Shown here: positions 1 through 5,757 of the stretch, piece by piece | Layout: each line of letters opens with the position of its first letter | Position numbering within the stretch: the stretch's first letter is position 1 | Assembly: GCA_903820955.1 (NCBI GenBank) | Contig: CAIJJH010000064.1 | Span: forward strand, 1 to 6,366 | DNA length: 6,366 nt | Origin: an uncultured Micrococcales bacterium | GTDB lineage: Bacteria; Actinomycetota; Actinomycetes; Actinomycetales; Microbacteriaceae | Direction of reading: 5' to 3' | Made by a program: the position numbers and the translations under genes | The notes under the pieces: generated by a model | What the model saw: the letters and a program-made list of their open reading frames with translations, nothing else | Told to the model about the DNA's origin: nothing | Database searches by the model: none

Positions 1-96
1 CCAACCGAGGCCATGCTTCGCGACTGGCAACTTGTTTCTGCCGTTGTCTTGTGGGTTGTGGTCTGCGGGGGAGTGCTACTGCTCGCAGGGCATTAG
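1..96 (+). CDS. C-terminal end of a membrane protein (partial, enters from left edge)
   Basis: Frame 1 is open from the window edge to a TAG at 94-96 and gives a 31-residue tail. The tail begins PTEAMLRDWQLVS and continues into one strongly hydrophobic segment (AVVLWVVVCGGVLLLAG), which reads as a last transmembrane helix followed by His-stop. The short acidic/basic loop before a final helix is reminiscent of the C-terminus of UbiA-family decaprenyl-phosphate phosphoribosyltransferases, which are common in actinobacteria. That assignment is only a guess from a short tail. The end overlaps the 3' end of the convergent gene at 76-450 by 21 bp, which fits the compact packing seen elsewhere. The hydrophobic run supports a real protein end rather than chance, but the fragment is too short for certainty. 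Confidence 0.5.
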   Translation, partial: PTEAMLRDWQLVSAVVLWVVVCGGVLLLAGH

Positions 97-450
97 CTGC
101 GCAACCCGTTGCGGGGTTACGCCAAGCAATACGGCGATGTCTCGAAGAGTCAGACCTTGCTCACGCATTCGGGCAACGACATTGCGAATCTCGCTCGACG
201 CCTCTTCTTGAAGCCTGGCGGACTCTTTCATCTTGTGCTGCGCCGATTGAATGTCGCAGATGATCCCGGGCATGGTCGCAATAACTTTGATTACCAGTTC
301 GCAGTTGTCTTCGGCACCTTTTTCAATTGCCACCTTTTTGACGAGGTCAACGACTTTGTCTAGGCGTTTGGCACTGGTGTGGAGGTCGAGCTCGGGCACG
401 TCAACTGCCCAGCCCTCGGCTTTGCGCTCGCAATTTGCGACGAGTTCCAT
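76..450 (-). CDS. HicB-like / helix-turn-helix small regulator (solo, no HicA seen)
   Basis: This 124-aa protein starts at ATG 450-448, with GGAGG at 459-455 just upstream. Residues 1-45 have the look of a HicB antitoxin-type partial RNase-H fold: an early aromatic/GW-V-VPEL strand pattern (GWAVDVPELDLHT) followed by a helix rich in Val/Lys. Residues about 66-98 are a charged helix. Residues about 97-120 (GLTLRDIAVLLGVTPQRVAQL) are a good helix-turn-helix of the sigma-region-4/Xre-like kind, so the C-terminus probably binds DNA. HicB proteins normally neutralise a HicA toxin, but no HicA-sized ORF lies next to this gene in the window. It may be an orphan antitoxin-like regulator or belong to a house-keeping regulator family. 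It is divergent from the doxX-like gene and shares a symmetric control region with it, so it may regulate itself and that neighbour; this is inference. Its stop overlaps the convergent gene at the left edge. Confidence 0.75.
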   Translation of the reverse strand: MELVANCERKAEGWAVDVPELDLHTSAKRLDKVVDLVKKVAIEKGAEDNCELVIKVIATMPGIICDIQSAQHKMKESARLQEEASSEIRNVVARMREQGLTLRDIAVLLGVTPQRVAQLMPCEQ

Positions 451-465
451 GACACCTCCAACAAA

Positions 466-510
466 TAGTAAAGGTGGACTTGACTAAATAAGTCAACCCG
501 TGCTTTACTA
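466..510. promoter_or_regulatory. Mirrored divergent promoter / operator dyad
   Basis: The sequence is symmetric about base 488: TAGTAAA (466-472), 7 nt, TTGACT (480-485), AAATA, AGTCAA (491-496), 7 nt, TTTACTA (504-510). Read outward in either direction this gives TTGACT, an 18-nt spacer and TTTACTA, so each strand has a near-consensus -35 box and a weaker -10-like box. It would drive the HicB-like gene leftward and the doxX-like gene rightward with overlapping -35 boxes. The 11-bp core palindrome could equally be a repressor site. The arms are seen directly; promoter activity is inferred. The leftward start would leave almost no 5' UTR before ATG 450. Confidence 0.5.
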
Positions 511-523
511 CTTTTATAGTAAA
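504..523. repeat. Second inverted repeat TTTACTA-N6-TAGTAAA
   Basis: TTTACTA (504-510) and TAGTAAA (517-523) form a perfect 7-bp inverted repeat with a 6-nt gap. The heptamer also occurs at 466-472, so three copies lie between the divergent genes. TATAGT at 515-520 inside this repeat is another possible -10 box for the doxX-like gene. The repeat could be a second operator that blocks rightward transcription only; this is inference. Confidence 0.4.
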
Positions 524-553
524 CCCCCAAGTCTCAACCATCAAGGAGAATCA

Positions 554-985
554 ATGTTTTATGCACTAGCAATCAGCGGTTGGGTTCTGACCGCATTCGT
601 AGGCATGGTCTTCTTCAAGGCCGGCAAGTTCAAGCTCACCGCTTCGATAGACACTCTGGTTGGTGCCGGTATGACCTGGAGCAAGCAGATTCCAAAGAGC
701 CTCGTTCGATTGATCGCTCTACTCGAGCTAATCGGAGTAGTCGGTCTGGTAATCGCACAGGGCGCCTTTGAAGTTGGCGTCATTGCAAACGTCCCCGCCT
801 TCGCATTCGCTCAGGGCTGGGCAGTGGCCGCGGCAATTGGTCTAGACCTAGTCATGGCGGTTGGTTTGGTCATGCACATCGTCCGCAAGGAGATCAAGTA
901 CACCTGGAAGATCAATGTTGGCGTGGTGCTTGCCGCTAGCCTTCTAGCCGTGGTTCTTGCTGCCGTTCCGCAGTCAATCAGCTAG
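554..985 (+). CDS. DoxX-like family small membrane protein
   Basis: This is a 143-aa integral membrane protein with four predicted helices at roughly residues 3-22, 51-69, 85-110 and 119-138. The middle part (LIALLELIGVVGLVI, then the GLDLVMAVGLVMHIVRKE helix with its conserved-looking His) fits the DoxX_2/DoxX-like family. Members of that family are often paired with a small regulator and are linked to redox or thiol stress in some organisms, but their molecular function is mostly unknown. ATG 554 is chosen because AAGGAG (543-548) sits 5 nt before it and because the hydrophobic helix begins there. The reading frame stays open back to ATG 500, but those 18 extra codons lie in the promoter/repeat region and have no ribosome binding site. 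The gene is divergent from the HicB-like gene. Its stop overlaps the stop of the convergent ECF S gene by 8 bp. Confidence 0.85.
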   Translation: MFYALAISGWVLTAFVGMVFFKAGKFKLTASIDTLVGAGMTWSKQIPKSLVRLIALLELIGVVGLVIAQGAFEVGVIANVPAFAFAQGWAVAAAIGLDLVMAVGLVMHIVRKEIKYTWKINVGVVLAASLLAVVLAAVPQSIS

Positions 986-1748
986 CTTTTCGACTGATAC
1001 CGGCCCTGCTGGCTGCTCTCTTCAGGGTGGCCAGTAGGGCCGGTGCCGTTAACAGAATCAAGACGCTCGTGGTTATTGCCCGACCGGTGTCCCAGAGCAA
1101 TCCACCGGTGAGCGATTCGTACTTGAAGAACCGCAGCAGGTTTTCGCCTAGCGAAGCGCCTGGCAGGTAGGAAATGTCGGTGCCGACACCGGCTAGGAAC
1201 GGCCAGTTCCAAAGCGTCATCAGTGCCCCGTAAACAAACGCGCCGACAATCGCGAAGGCAACCAGAGCCAGCAGCTCAAGCCAGCGGCTCTTCGGTTTTG
1301 GCAAAAGCCCTGCGACTAGCCCGATTAGCCCCGCCGCCATCATTTGAAACGGTAGCCACGGGCCAACCCCGCCCATCAGTAGAGCACTGACAAGAAGCGA
1401 GCCACTGCCTAACAGAAAACCGAACCCCGAGCCGAAGACGAAGGCGCCGATGATGATCAAGAAGAATGCCGTTTCGATTCCGGACGTGCCGGCGCCCAGA
1501 ATTCGAATCACTGCGTTTAGTGCGGTTAAGACTCCCAGAAGGGCGAGTTGCTTCGAATCCAAGCCGCCTGAAGCAAACTCCACCAAAACGACCACGAGTA
1601 GCAGCGGCATCAGGACGATGAAGACCGTTTGAGCGACACGACTCTCATCGGCGCCGCTCGACTCAATGAGTAGCGGCCAAGCGAACATCGCCAAACTGGC
1701 GAATGCCGTCAGGGCAATCACGATCCTAGAAAAGAGTGATGTTTTCAA
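978..1748 (-). CDS. ECF transporter S component (substrate binding), probable cobalamin specificity
   Basis: This 256-aa polytopic membrane protein has about six to seven hydrophobic segments. It carries the hallmark central stretch of actinobacterial ECF S proteins at residues 82-150: RILGAGTSGIE, then helices with GFGFLLGSGSLLVSALLMGGVGPW and PFQMMAAG. S components bind the vitamin in the membrane and topple when docked to the T/ATPase module. Cobalamin is inferred as substrate from the riboswitch and the transcobalamin-like genes at the head of the operon, not from binding-site residues. The start is TTG 1748-1746, overlapping the ATPase stop as TTGA, with AGGTG eight nt upstream. No better in-frame ATG lies nearby, and starting later would trim the first helix. 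It is the last gene of the operon, and its 3' end overlaps the convergent doxX-like gene. Confidence 0.85.
   Translation of the reverse strand: MKTSLFSRIVIALTAFASLAMFAWPLLIESSGADESRVAQTVFIVLMPLLLVVVLVEFASGGLDSKQLALLGVLTALNAVIRILGAGTSGIETAFFLIIIGAFVFGSGFGFLLGSGSLLVSALLMGGVGPWLPFQMMAAGLIGLVAGLLPKPKSRWLELLALVAFAIVGAFVYGALMTLWNWPFLAGVGTDISYLPGASLGENLLRFFKYESLTGGLLWDTGRAITTSVLILLTAPALLATLKRAASRAGISRKAS
999..1044 (+). terminator. Long hairpin at the convergent gene ends, possible U-tract-less terminator
   Basis: ACCGGCCCTGCTGGC (999-1013) pairs with GCCAGTAGGGCCGGT (1030-1044) around a 16-nt loop. In + strand RNA all 15 positions pair, including one G-U. In - strand RNA the same position is an A-C mismatch. 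The hairpin begins 13 nt after the doxX-like stop, so it could end that transcript. There is no T run after it, so it would be a non-canonical terminator. It also encodes the last residues of the ECF S protein. Confidence 0.4.
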
Positions 1749-3322
1749 CCGGCGATCACCTGCTCGGCTAAAAGTAGACCCGGTTGCTCGGTAATCTGCG
1801 CAACCTGGGTCGGCAGAACGCCTCCGAAACCAAGCAGTTCACTGGCCGTGCCGGTTGTTTTTACCAACCCCGCCTCGAGCAGGTAGATGCGATCGGCGAG
1901 CTGCGCCACGAATTCGACATCGTGCGACGCGAGTAACACGCTTCGACCCGAGGCCTTTAGCTTCTCAATGGCTCTGGCCAGGTGGCGCTTGGCTTCGTAG
2001 TCGAGCCCTCGGGTTGGTTCGTCGAGCAGGACCATCGGCGCTCCTTTGACCAACTGCACGGCTAAAACCAAGGCGAGCTGTTGACCGGCCGAGAGGTCGC
2101 GAGGGTGTTGCTTCGGGTCGGTGCGATTGCTAAGTTGAAGAAAAAGTTTGGCGGTCTCGCCTGGGCTTACATCGTTGAAGCGATCGGACTCGGCTAGCTC
2201 CTCGGCGAGGGTATTCAAAAACAGCAGGTCGGAGGCTCGCTGGGGCACTAGCGTAACTGCGCCCAGTCTCTCGATAACGCTAAGTTTGGCCGGGTCGCCC
2301 TTGGCGCTCCACACGCTACCCGAAGTCCGCTGCCCGGAACCTTGAATCGCCCAAAGGAGGCTCGACTTGCCCGAACCGTTGTCGCCCATAAGGGCCACGA
2401 CCTCGCCCGCGTGCACCTTCAGGCTGACACCTCGAATGGCCTCGGTTTTTCCGTAGGTAACCTCGAGATTTTCCACGCTGATCGCCAATTCACCTGAAAT
2501 TGAGGCTTCAAGTCCTGTGAATGCGAGTGGCTTGACTGAAGCCAACTTGGCCTCGTTGATTGTTAGGGCGGTTGGTTCGATTCCGACTCGCTTCGAAAAT
2601 TCGACCACCGGCGGCAAAAGTCGGTAGTTGTTGAACGCGTCACGTGGTGCGCTCTTGACCACCGAACCATCACCGTTCACAACAATTACCGAATCGACAT
2701 ATTCGAGGACGCGCTCCAAGCGGTGTTCGGCCAGCAAGACCGTGATGCCCTGTTGTTTCGAAAGCCTTGCGAGCAGCGTGACCAATTCTTCGGCGGCTAG
2801 TGGGTCGAGTGCCGAGGTGGGTTCGTCCAAGACGAGAATTTTTTGACCAGCGGCCATCGCTGCTGCAATCGCCACTCGCTGCTGCTGGCCACCACTGAGT
2901 GAAGAAAGCGGAGCTTCAAGCAGGTGCGCTATTCCTGCTAGCTCGGCGTATTCCTGAATCTTCGATTCCATCGCGGCCGGCGTGGCCCCCAGTTGTTCGA
3001 GCCCGTAGGCGAGCTCTTCGGCAACCGTGTCGGCCACGAACGAACCTTCGGGTTGCTGGTTCACATAACCAACCAGTTCGGCGAGTTCGTGCGGCTTTCT
3101 GCCAGTTACATCGACGCCAGAGAAACGTATTCGCCCCTGCAGGTTGCCTCCGGTGAAGTGGGGAGCCAAACCATTGAAGAGCTTTAGCAGGGTCGACTTG
3201 CCGCTGCCGGTTGGCCCGCAGACCAGAGTGAACTCGCCGGCCGCAAGTTTGAAGTTGGCTCGGCTCACCACGGGCGACTCGGCTCCGCGGTAGCCAAAGG
3301 TTAGATTTACGAACTCGATCAA
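1745..3322 (-). CDS. ECF transporter fused double ATPase (EcfA-EcfA')
   Basis: This 525-aa protein has two complete ABC ATPase domains in one chain. It replaces the usual separate EcfA and EcfA' subunits and powers the transporter from the cytoplasmic face. Domain 1 (about residues 1-240) shows Walker A GPTGSGKST (36-44), Q-loop Q89/Q90, signature LSGGQ (142-146), Walker B ILVLDEP (162-168) and H-loop H200. Domain 2 (about 280-490) shows Walker A GDNGSGKSS (313-321), Q361, signature LSAGQ (410-414), Walker B MVLLDEP (430-436) and H467. A linker of about 40 residues joins them. The start is TTG 3322-3320: it overlaps the T-protein stop as TTGA, and the protein then begins directly at the ABC fold (IEFVNLTFGY). 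The longer open frame back to 3478 reads through the T gene in another frame and looks non-coding. The S gene follows with a 4-bp overlap. Confidence 0.93.
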   Translation of the reverse strand: MIEFVNLTFGYRGAESPVVSRANFKLAAGEFTLVCGPTGSGKSTLLKLFNGLAPHFTGGNLQGRIRFSGVDVTGRKPHELAELVGYVNQQPEGSFVADTVAEELAYGLEQLGATPAAMESKIQEYAELAGIAHLLEAPLSSLSGGQQQRVAIAAAMAAGQKILVLDEPTSALDPLAAEELVTLLARLSKQQGITVLLAEHRLERVLEYVDSVIVVNGDGSVVKSAPRDAFNNYRLLPPVVEFSKRVGIEPTALTINEAKLASVKPLAFTGLEASISGELAISVENLEVTYGKTEAIRGVSLKVHAGEVVALMGDNGSGKSSLLWAIQGSGQRTSGSVWSAKGDPAKLSVIERLGAVTLVPQRASDLLFLNTLAEELAESDRFNDVSPGETAKLFLQLSNRTDPKQHPRDLSAGQQLALVLAVQLVKGAPMVLLDEPTRGLDYEAKRHLARAIEKLKASGRSVLLASHDVEFVAQLADRIYLLEAGLVKTTGTASELLGFGGVLPTQVAQITEQPGLLLAEQVIAG

Positions 3323-4254
3323 AGCACCACCACCAGAATCACGGCGGCCAGTGAGATTGCGGCGACCAAGGTGTCTTTCTTGCCGGGCTTCTGCCTCCGA
3401 AAGCGGGTGCGAAGGTTTCGTCTGCTGGCAATCCTGATCGTCAGCGCGATGGCCAGGACGCCAGTGACGAGCAACCAAATCGCCAAAGATTGCGAGTTGG
3501 AAGCAAGAAGAAAATAGGTAGCGAACGAAATCAGCAGGATTCCCCCGAGAGAAAGCGCGCGAGATGTCGCGAGTTGGGCGGTGGTGAGGTTGCCACGCCT
3601 CCCGAAGCCACGCGCGTCCATGCTGGCAGCCATTCCGAGGGACTGCTCAATGGTGTCTTCGAGCGCGGGAATCACGATGCTGCTGAGTGCCGAGATGCCC
3701 TTGCTTCGGCCACGAAGCGATCGGGCTTTGCGAACTCGCTGAAGGCTTTCGATTAGCTGGGGCGCTAGGTTGATGGCGACAGTCATCGCCGTGGCGACTT
3801 CATACAAGGCCCCGGGAGTTGACTTCAAAAGTCGTTTCGGGTTCGCCAGCGTGTTGGCCATGCCGATCGCGATCACGATTGCGGCAAGTCGCAGACCATC
3901 GGCGGCCGCGCTCTCGAGCGTTTGCCAGGTCACATCGCCAAGCAGGTGGATTCCGGCTAGGTCGATCGGTACTAGTGAAAATGCGATAGCGTCGGCGGGG
4001 TTAGACGAATTGAAGATGATTCGAAACAGGACGCGAACCGACACCACGAAGGCGCCGATCCAGAGGTAGAAGCGAACAGACCTCGACCAAGGGGCATGCT
4101 CTCTGCAGGTGAGCATGACGAAAACTGCCGCGGCGATTACTCCGAGCTCAACAGCGATGTCGCTCGACAGGCTGGCGATTGCCGCAAGTGCTAGACCCAG
4201 AAACCACCAGGTCGCCGGGTGCAGCGCGCTTGCGCGAAATGGATTTACTGGCAT
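3319..4254 (-). CDS. ecfT: ECF transporter transmembrane coupling (T) component, CbiQ/EcfT family
   Basis: This 311-aa membrane protein has hydrophobic helices near residues 14-30, 34-49, 62-80, 122-136, 235-250, 257-274 and a last one at 295-311. A long amphipathic cytoplasmic region lies between residues 140 and 230. That region contains the two short coupling motifs of the family, Ala-Arg-Ser at 177-179 (RKARSLRGR) and Ala-Arg-Gly at 214-216 (MDARGFGRR). These dock into grooves of the two ATPase domains. ATG 4254 is used, and the gene overlaps the end of the upstream gene by 10 bp. Because a single S gene lies in the same operon, this is a dedicated (group I type) ECF module rather than a shared one. 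The poorly conserved basic tail with an extra C-terminal helix is somewhat unusual but still in frame. Confidence 0.88.
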   Translation of the reverse strand: MPVNPFRASALHPATWWFLGLALAAIASLSSDIAVELGVIAAAVFVMLTCREHAPWSRSVRFYLWIGAFVVSVRVLFRIIFNSSNPADAIAFSLVPIDLAGIHLLGDVTWQTLESAAADGLRLAAIVIAIGMANTLANPKRLLKSTPGALYEVATAMTVAINLAPQLIESLQRVRKARSLRGRSKGISALSSIVIPALEDTIEQSLGMAASMDARGFGRRGNLTTAQLATSRALSLGGILLISFATYFLLASNSQSLAIWLLVTGVLAIALTIRIASRRNLRTRFRRQKPGKKDTLVAAISLAAVILVVVL

Positions 4255-4751
4255 TTGCGTGTCTCGGGAATGGTCTTAGGCATTGATGACTCGGGCGTCG
4301 CGTTTGCCGGCACCCATAGCCAGGCTTCGGCAGAGCCACAAACCGTTTGATGCAACGATGCTCCCGTTAGGGCGTAGTGCCAACTGGTTTCGCCGGGGGC
4401 GGCGATGAAGAAAGCCCAGGTGCCCTCGTCGTAACGCGGGGTGTGATCGCAAGTTTGCGCTGCGGGTTGGCCATTCACCTTGCAGACGAAACCAATCGGG
4501 TACTGGCTTGTTCCGGTCACGGTGTTGCCGGCGGCAGCGAAAAGCTCCCAGCTGGTTCCAGAGAAGTCGATCGCGCAGCTGGTGGTTACCGTGGCGTCCT
4601 CGATGGTTTGCGAAACGCCATTCGAATCACACCAGCCCGCAGTGAATTGTGCTTTCAATGGCTGGTGCTTCGCCCCGGGCGCGCTGATCAACGCGCCGAC
4701 CGCAACAAGTGCGACGAGCGAGATCAGAACAACCCGGAGCGAAAGACGCAT
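4245..4751 (-). CDS. Exported cysteine-rich protein resembling DUF4430 / transcobalamin beta-domain
   Basis: This 168-aa protein has an N-terminal positively charged, hydrophobic stretch (residues 1-25). It could be a signal peptide or a membrane anchor; there is no lipobox. The exported part matches the layout of DUF4430-like small beta domains: a helix SWELFAAAGNTVTG (67-80), a strand ending in a NG turn (GFVCKVNGQP, 87-96), an aromatic strand (GTWAFFIAAPG), then SWHYAL and a closing AEAWLWVP strand. In intrinsic factor and transcobalamin such a domain forms the lid over the cobalamin held by the alpha barrel. Six cysteines (41, 59, 90, 101, 138, 167) are all outside the membrane segment, enough for three disulfides. 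ATG 4751 overlaps the upstream TAA as TAATG, so it is probably translationally coupled to the lipoprotein. The family match is by pattern only, and binding is inferred. Confidence 0.68.
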   Translation of the reverse strand: MRLSLRVVLISLVALVAVGALISAPGAKHQPLKAQFTAGWCDSNGVSQTIEDATVTTSCAIDFSGTSWELFAAAGNTVTGTSQYPIGFVCKVNGQPAAQTCDHTPRYDEGTWAFFIAAPGETSWHYALTGASLHQTVCGSAEAWLWVPANATPESSMPKTIPETRKCQ

Positions 4752-5653
4752 TACTTCGTGAGCCCCACGTAGTCTTCGCCGATTAGTGGCAGGTAAGCCT
4801 GCGCGGTCGCGAAGGTGTCACCCTTGCCGTTAGACCATGGTGTCTTTAGCCCGCCGTCCTTGGTTACTTGAACCTTTAGCCACGCCTGCAGTTTGCTGAC
4901 GTCCTCGCCAGCCGCGTGCAGAGCCATGGTCGCGTAGGCGGTTCCGTTGACATCAACGTCACCCCAGGCCTCGTAGTGATCGGTGTGCAAGTTGGCTTTG
5001 AGCCAGGCCTTGGCCACCGCTGCCGGTTCGGTCGAATCGGTGGCGAGGAATGCCATCAAGGCGATTGAGGTTGCATCGGTTGAACTCGAAGTCGTTGCAG
5101 CCGACAGGTCGGTGCCCCAACCGTTGTCGGAGCGGCGAATTGCTGATAGCGCTGCTGCGGCCCGCTTGGCTTCATCATTTTTGCCGACTGACTTTAGAGC
5201 TAGAACCTCCCAGGCAAGGTCGAAGCTGCTGCTAGCGCCACCGGTAACCGGCGCGTCCCAGTAGGTTGCTAGTTTCGTTGTGACCGAGTCCCGAAGCGTT
5301 TGGTTGTCGTAGTTCACGAGCATTGACACGTACAGCCATTTGGCGGCCAAGCCAAAGTTGAGCGTTCCGTTTTCGTCAAGAACCTGTGCGGTCGTAGACA
5401 AGGCCCACTTCTCGACCTTTGATAAGTCGATGCTTGGGGCCTGCGAGAGTTGAGCGATTGCTTCGAGTGTGAAGCCCACATCCGGCTTGCCGGGGGTGAA
5501 ACCGTCAAGATAGGTGCCGTTTGCGGTGGTAACGAATTTGCCAGCCAAGAAGTTGGCTGTCTTTGGTTCGATTGTTTCTTTTGCTGCACAGCCAGACAGC
5601 GCAAGGCTGCTGGCTAGGGTGATTGCGATAAGCAATCCAGATTTGGTTCTCAT
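4751..5653 (-). CDS. Lipoprotein with alpha/alpha-toroid (transcobalamin alpha-domain-like)
   Basis: This 300-aa protein opens with a lipoprotein signal: MRTK, a hydrophobic core, and lipobox L19-S20-G21-C22. It should therefore be anchored to the outer face of the membrane. After that come helix-pair repeats of the prenyltransferase/squalene-cyclase/transcobalamin toroid type, marked by DNGWGTDLS (176-184) before STDATSIALMAFLA, EAWGDVDVNGTAYATMAL (228-245) and DGGLKTPW (266-273). The end FATAQAYLPLIGEDYVGL (281-298) closely resembles the last barrel helices of intrinsic factor/transcobalamin (family pattern A-Q-x-L-P-x-L-x-G-x-x-Y-x-x-L, from memory). That makes a corrinoid-binding role more likely than an enzyme role. 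No prenyltransferase or cyclase catalytic motif is obvious. ATG 5653 is chosen because AAGGG sits 6 nt before it and the signal peptide starts there. The frame upstream to 5764 lies within the riboswitch leader. It is the first gene of the operon. Confidence 0.78.
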   Translation of the reverse strand: MRTKSGLLIAITLASSLALSGCAAKETIEPKTANFLAGKFVTTANGTYLDGFTPGKPDVGFTLEAIAQLSQAPSIDLSKVEKWALSTTAQVLDENGTLNFGLAAKWLYVSMLVNYDNQTLRDSVTTKLATYWDAPVTGGASSSFDLAWEVLALKSVGKNDEAKRAAAALSAIRRSDNGWGTDLSAATTSSSTDATSIALMAFLATDSTEPAAVAKAWLKANLHTDHYEAWGDVDVNGTAYATMALHAAGEDVSKLQAWLKVQVTKDGGLKTPWSNGKGDTFATAQAYLPLIGEDYVGLTK

Positions 5654-5660
5654 TAGAGAC

Positions 5661-5692
5661 CCTTCGCGTAAGCGCGATCTGGGTTGCGAAGG
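5661..5692 (-). promoter_or_regulatory. Hairpin masking the lipoprotein ribosome binding site (riboswitch expression platform)
   Basis: On the - strand CCTTCGC (5692-5686) is perfectly complementary to GCGAAGG (5667-5661), which contains most of the AAGGG Shine-Dalgarno for ATG 5653. Further upstream, two helices cannot coexist. CGTAGA (5758-5753) can pair with TCTACG (5727-5722), or GACTCC (5751-5746) can pair with GGAGTC (5718-5713), the latter enclosing ACCGT/ACGGT. Such alternatives are typical of a switching leader. Translational control is inferred; no terminator with a U run is visible. Confidence 0.5.
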
Positions 5693-5757
5693 CGGTAGGC
5701 GAGAGCCCACTCGACTCCGACCGTAGACCTCGACGGTTATTTTTTGGAGTCTTCTAC

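Noticed and set aside
109..487. Three + strand open frames opposite the HicB-like gene, considered as a possible HicA partner
   Set aside because: No HicA features (short dsRBD-like fold with the catalytic His in a G-S-H-x type context) are visible, and they mirror the real gene on the other strand.
500..553. Earlier ATG 500 for the DoxX-like protein
   Set aside because: No ribosome binding site, and the added codons overlap the inverted repeats and promoter boxes; ATG 554 has AAGGAG.
3323..3478. N-terminal extension of the double ATPase, 52 codons upstream of TTG 3322
   Set aside because: It is Arg/Gln/His-rich, lies wholly inside the T gene in another frame, and the ABC fold begins right at TTG 3322, which forms a TTGA junction.
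2899..4772. Several + strand frames of 70-131 codons opposite the ECF operon
   Set aside because: Skewed Arg/Ala/Pro/Ser composition and full overlap with well-supported - strand genes mark them as shadows.
5741..5746. T run near 5740 as the tail of an intrinsic terminator
   Set aside because: In the - strand transcript it is an A run, and no + strand transcript with a preceding GC hairpin is expected there.
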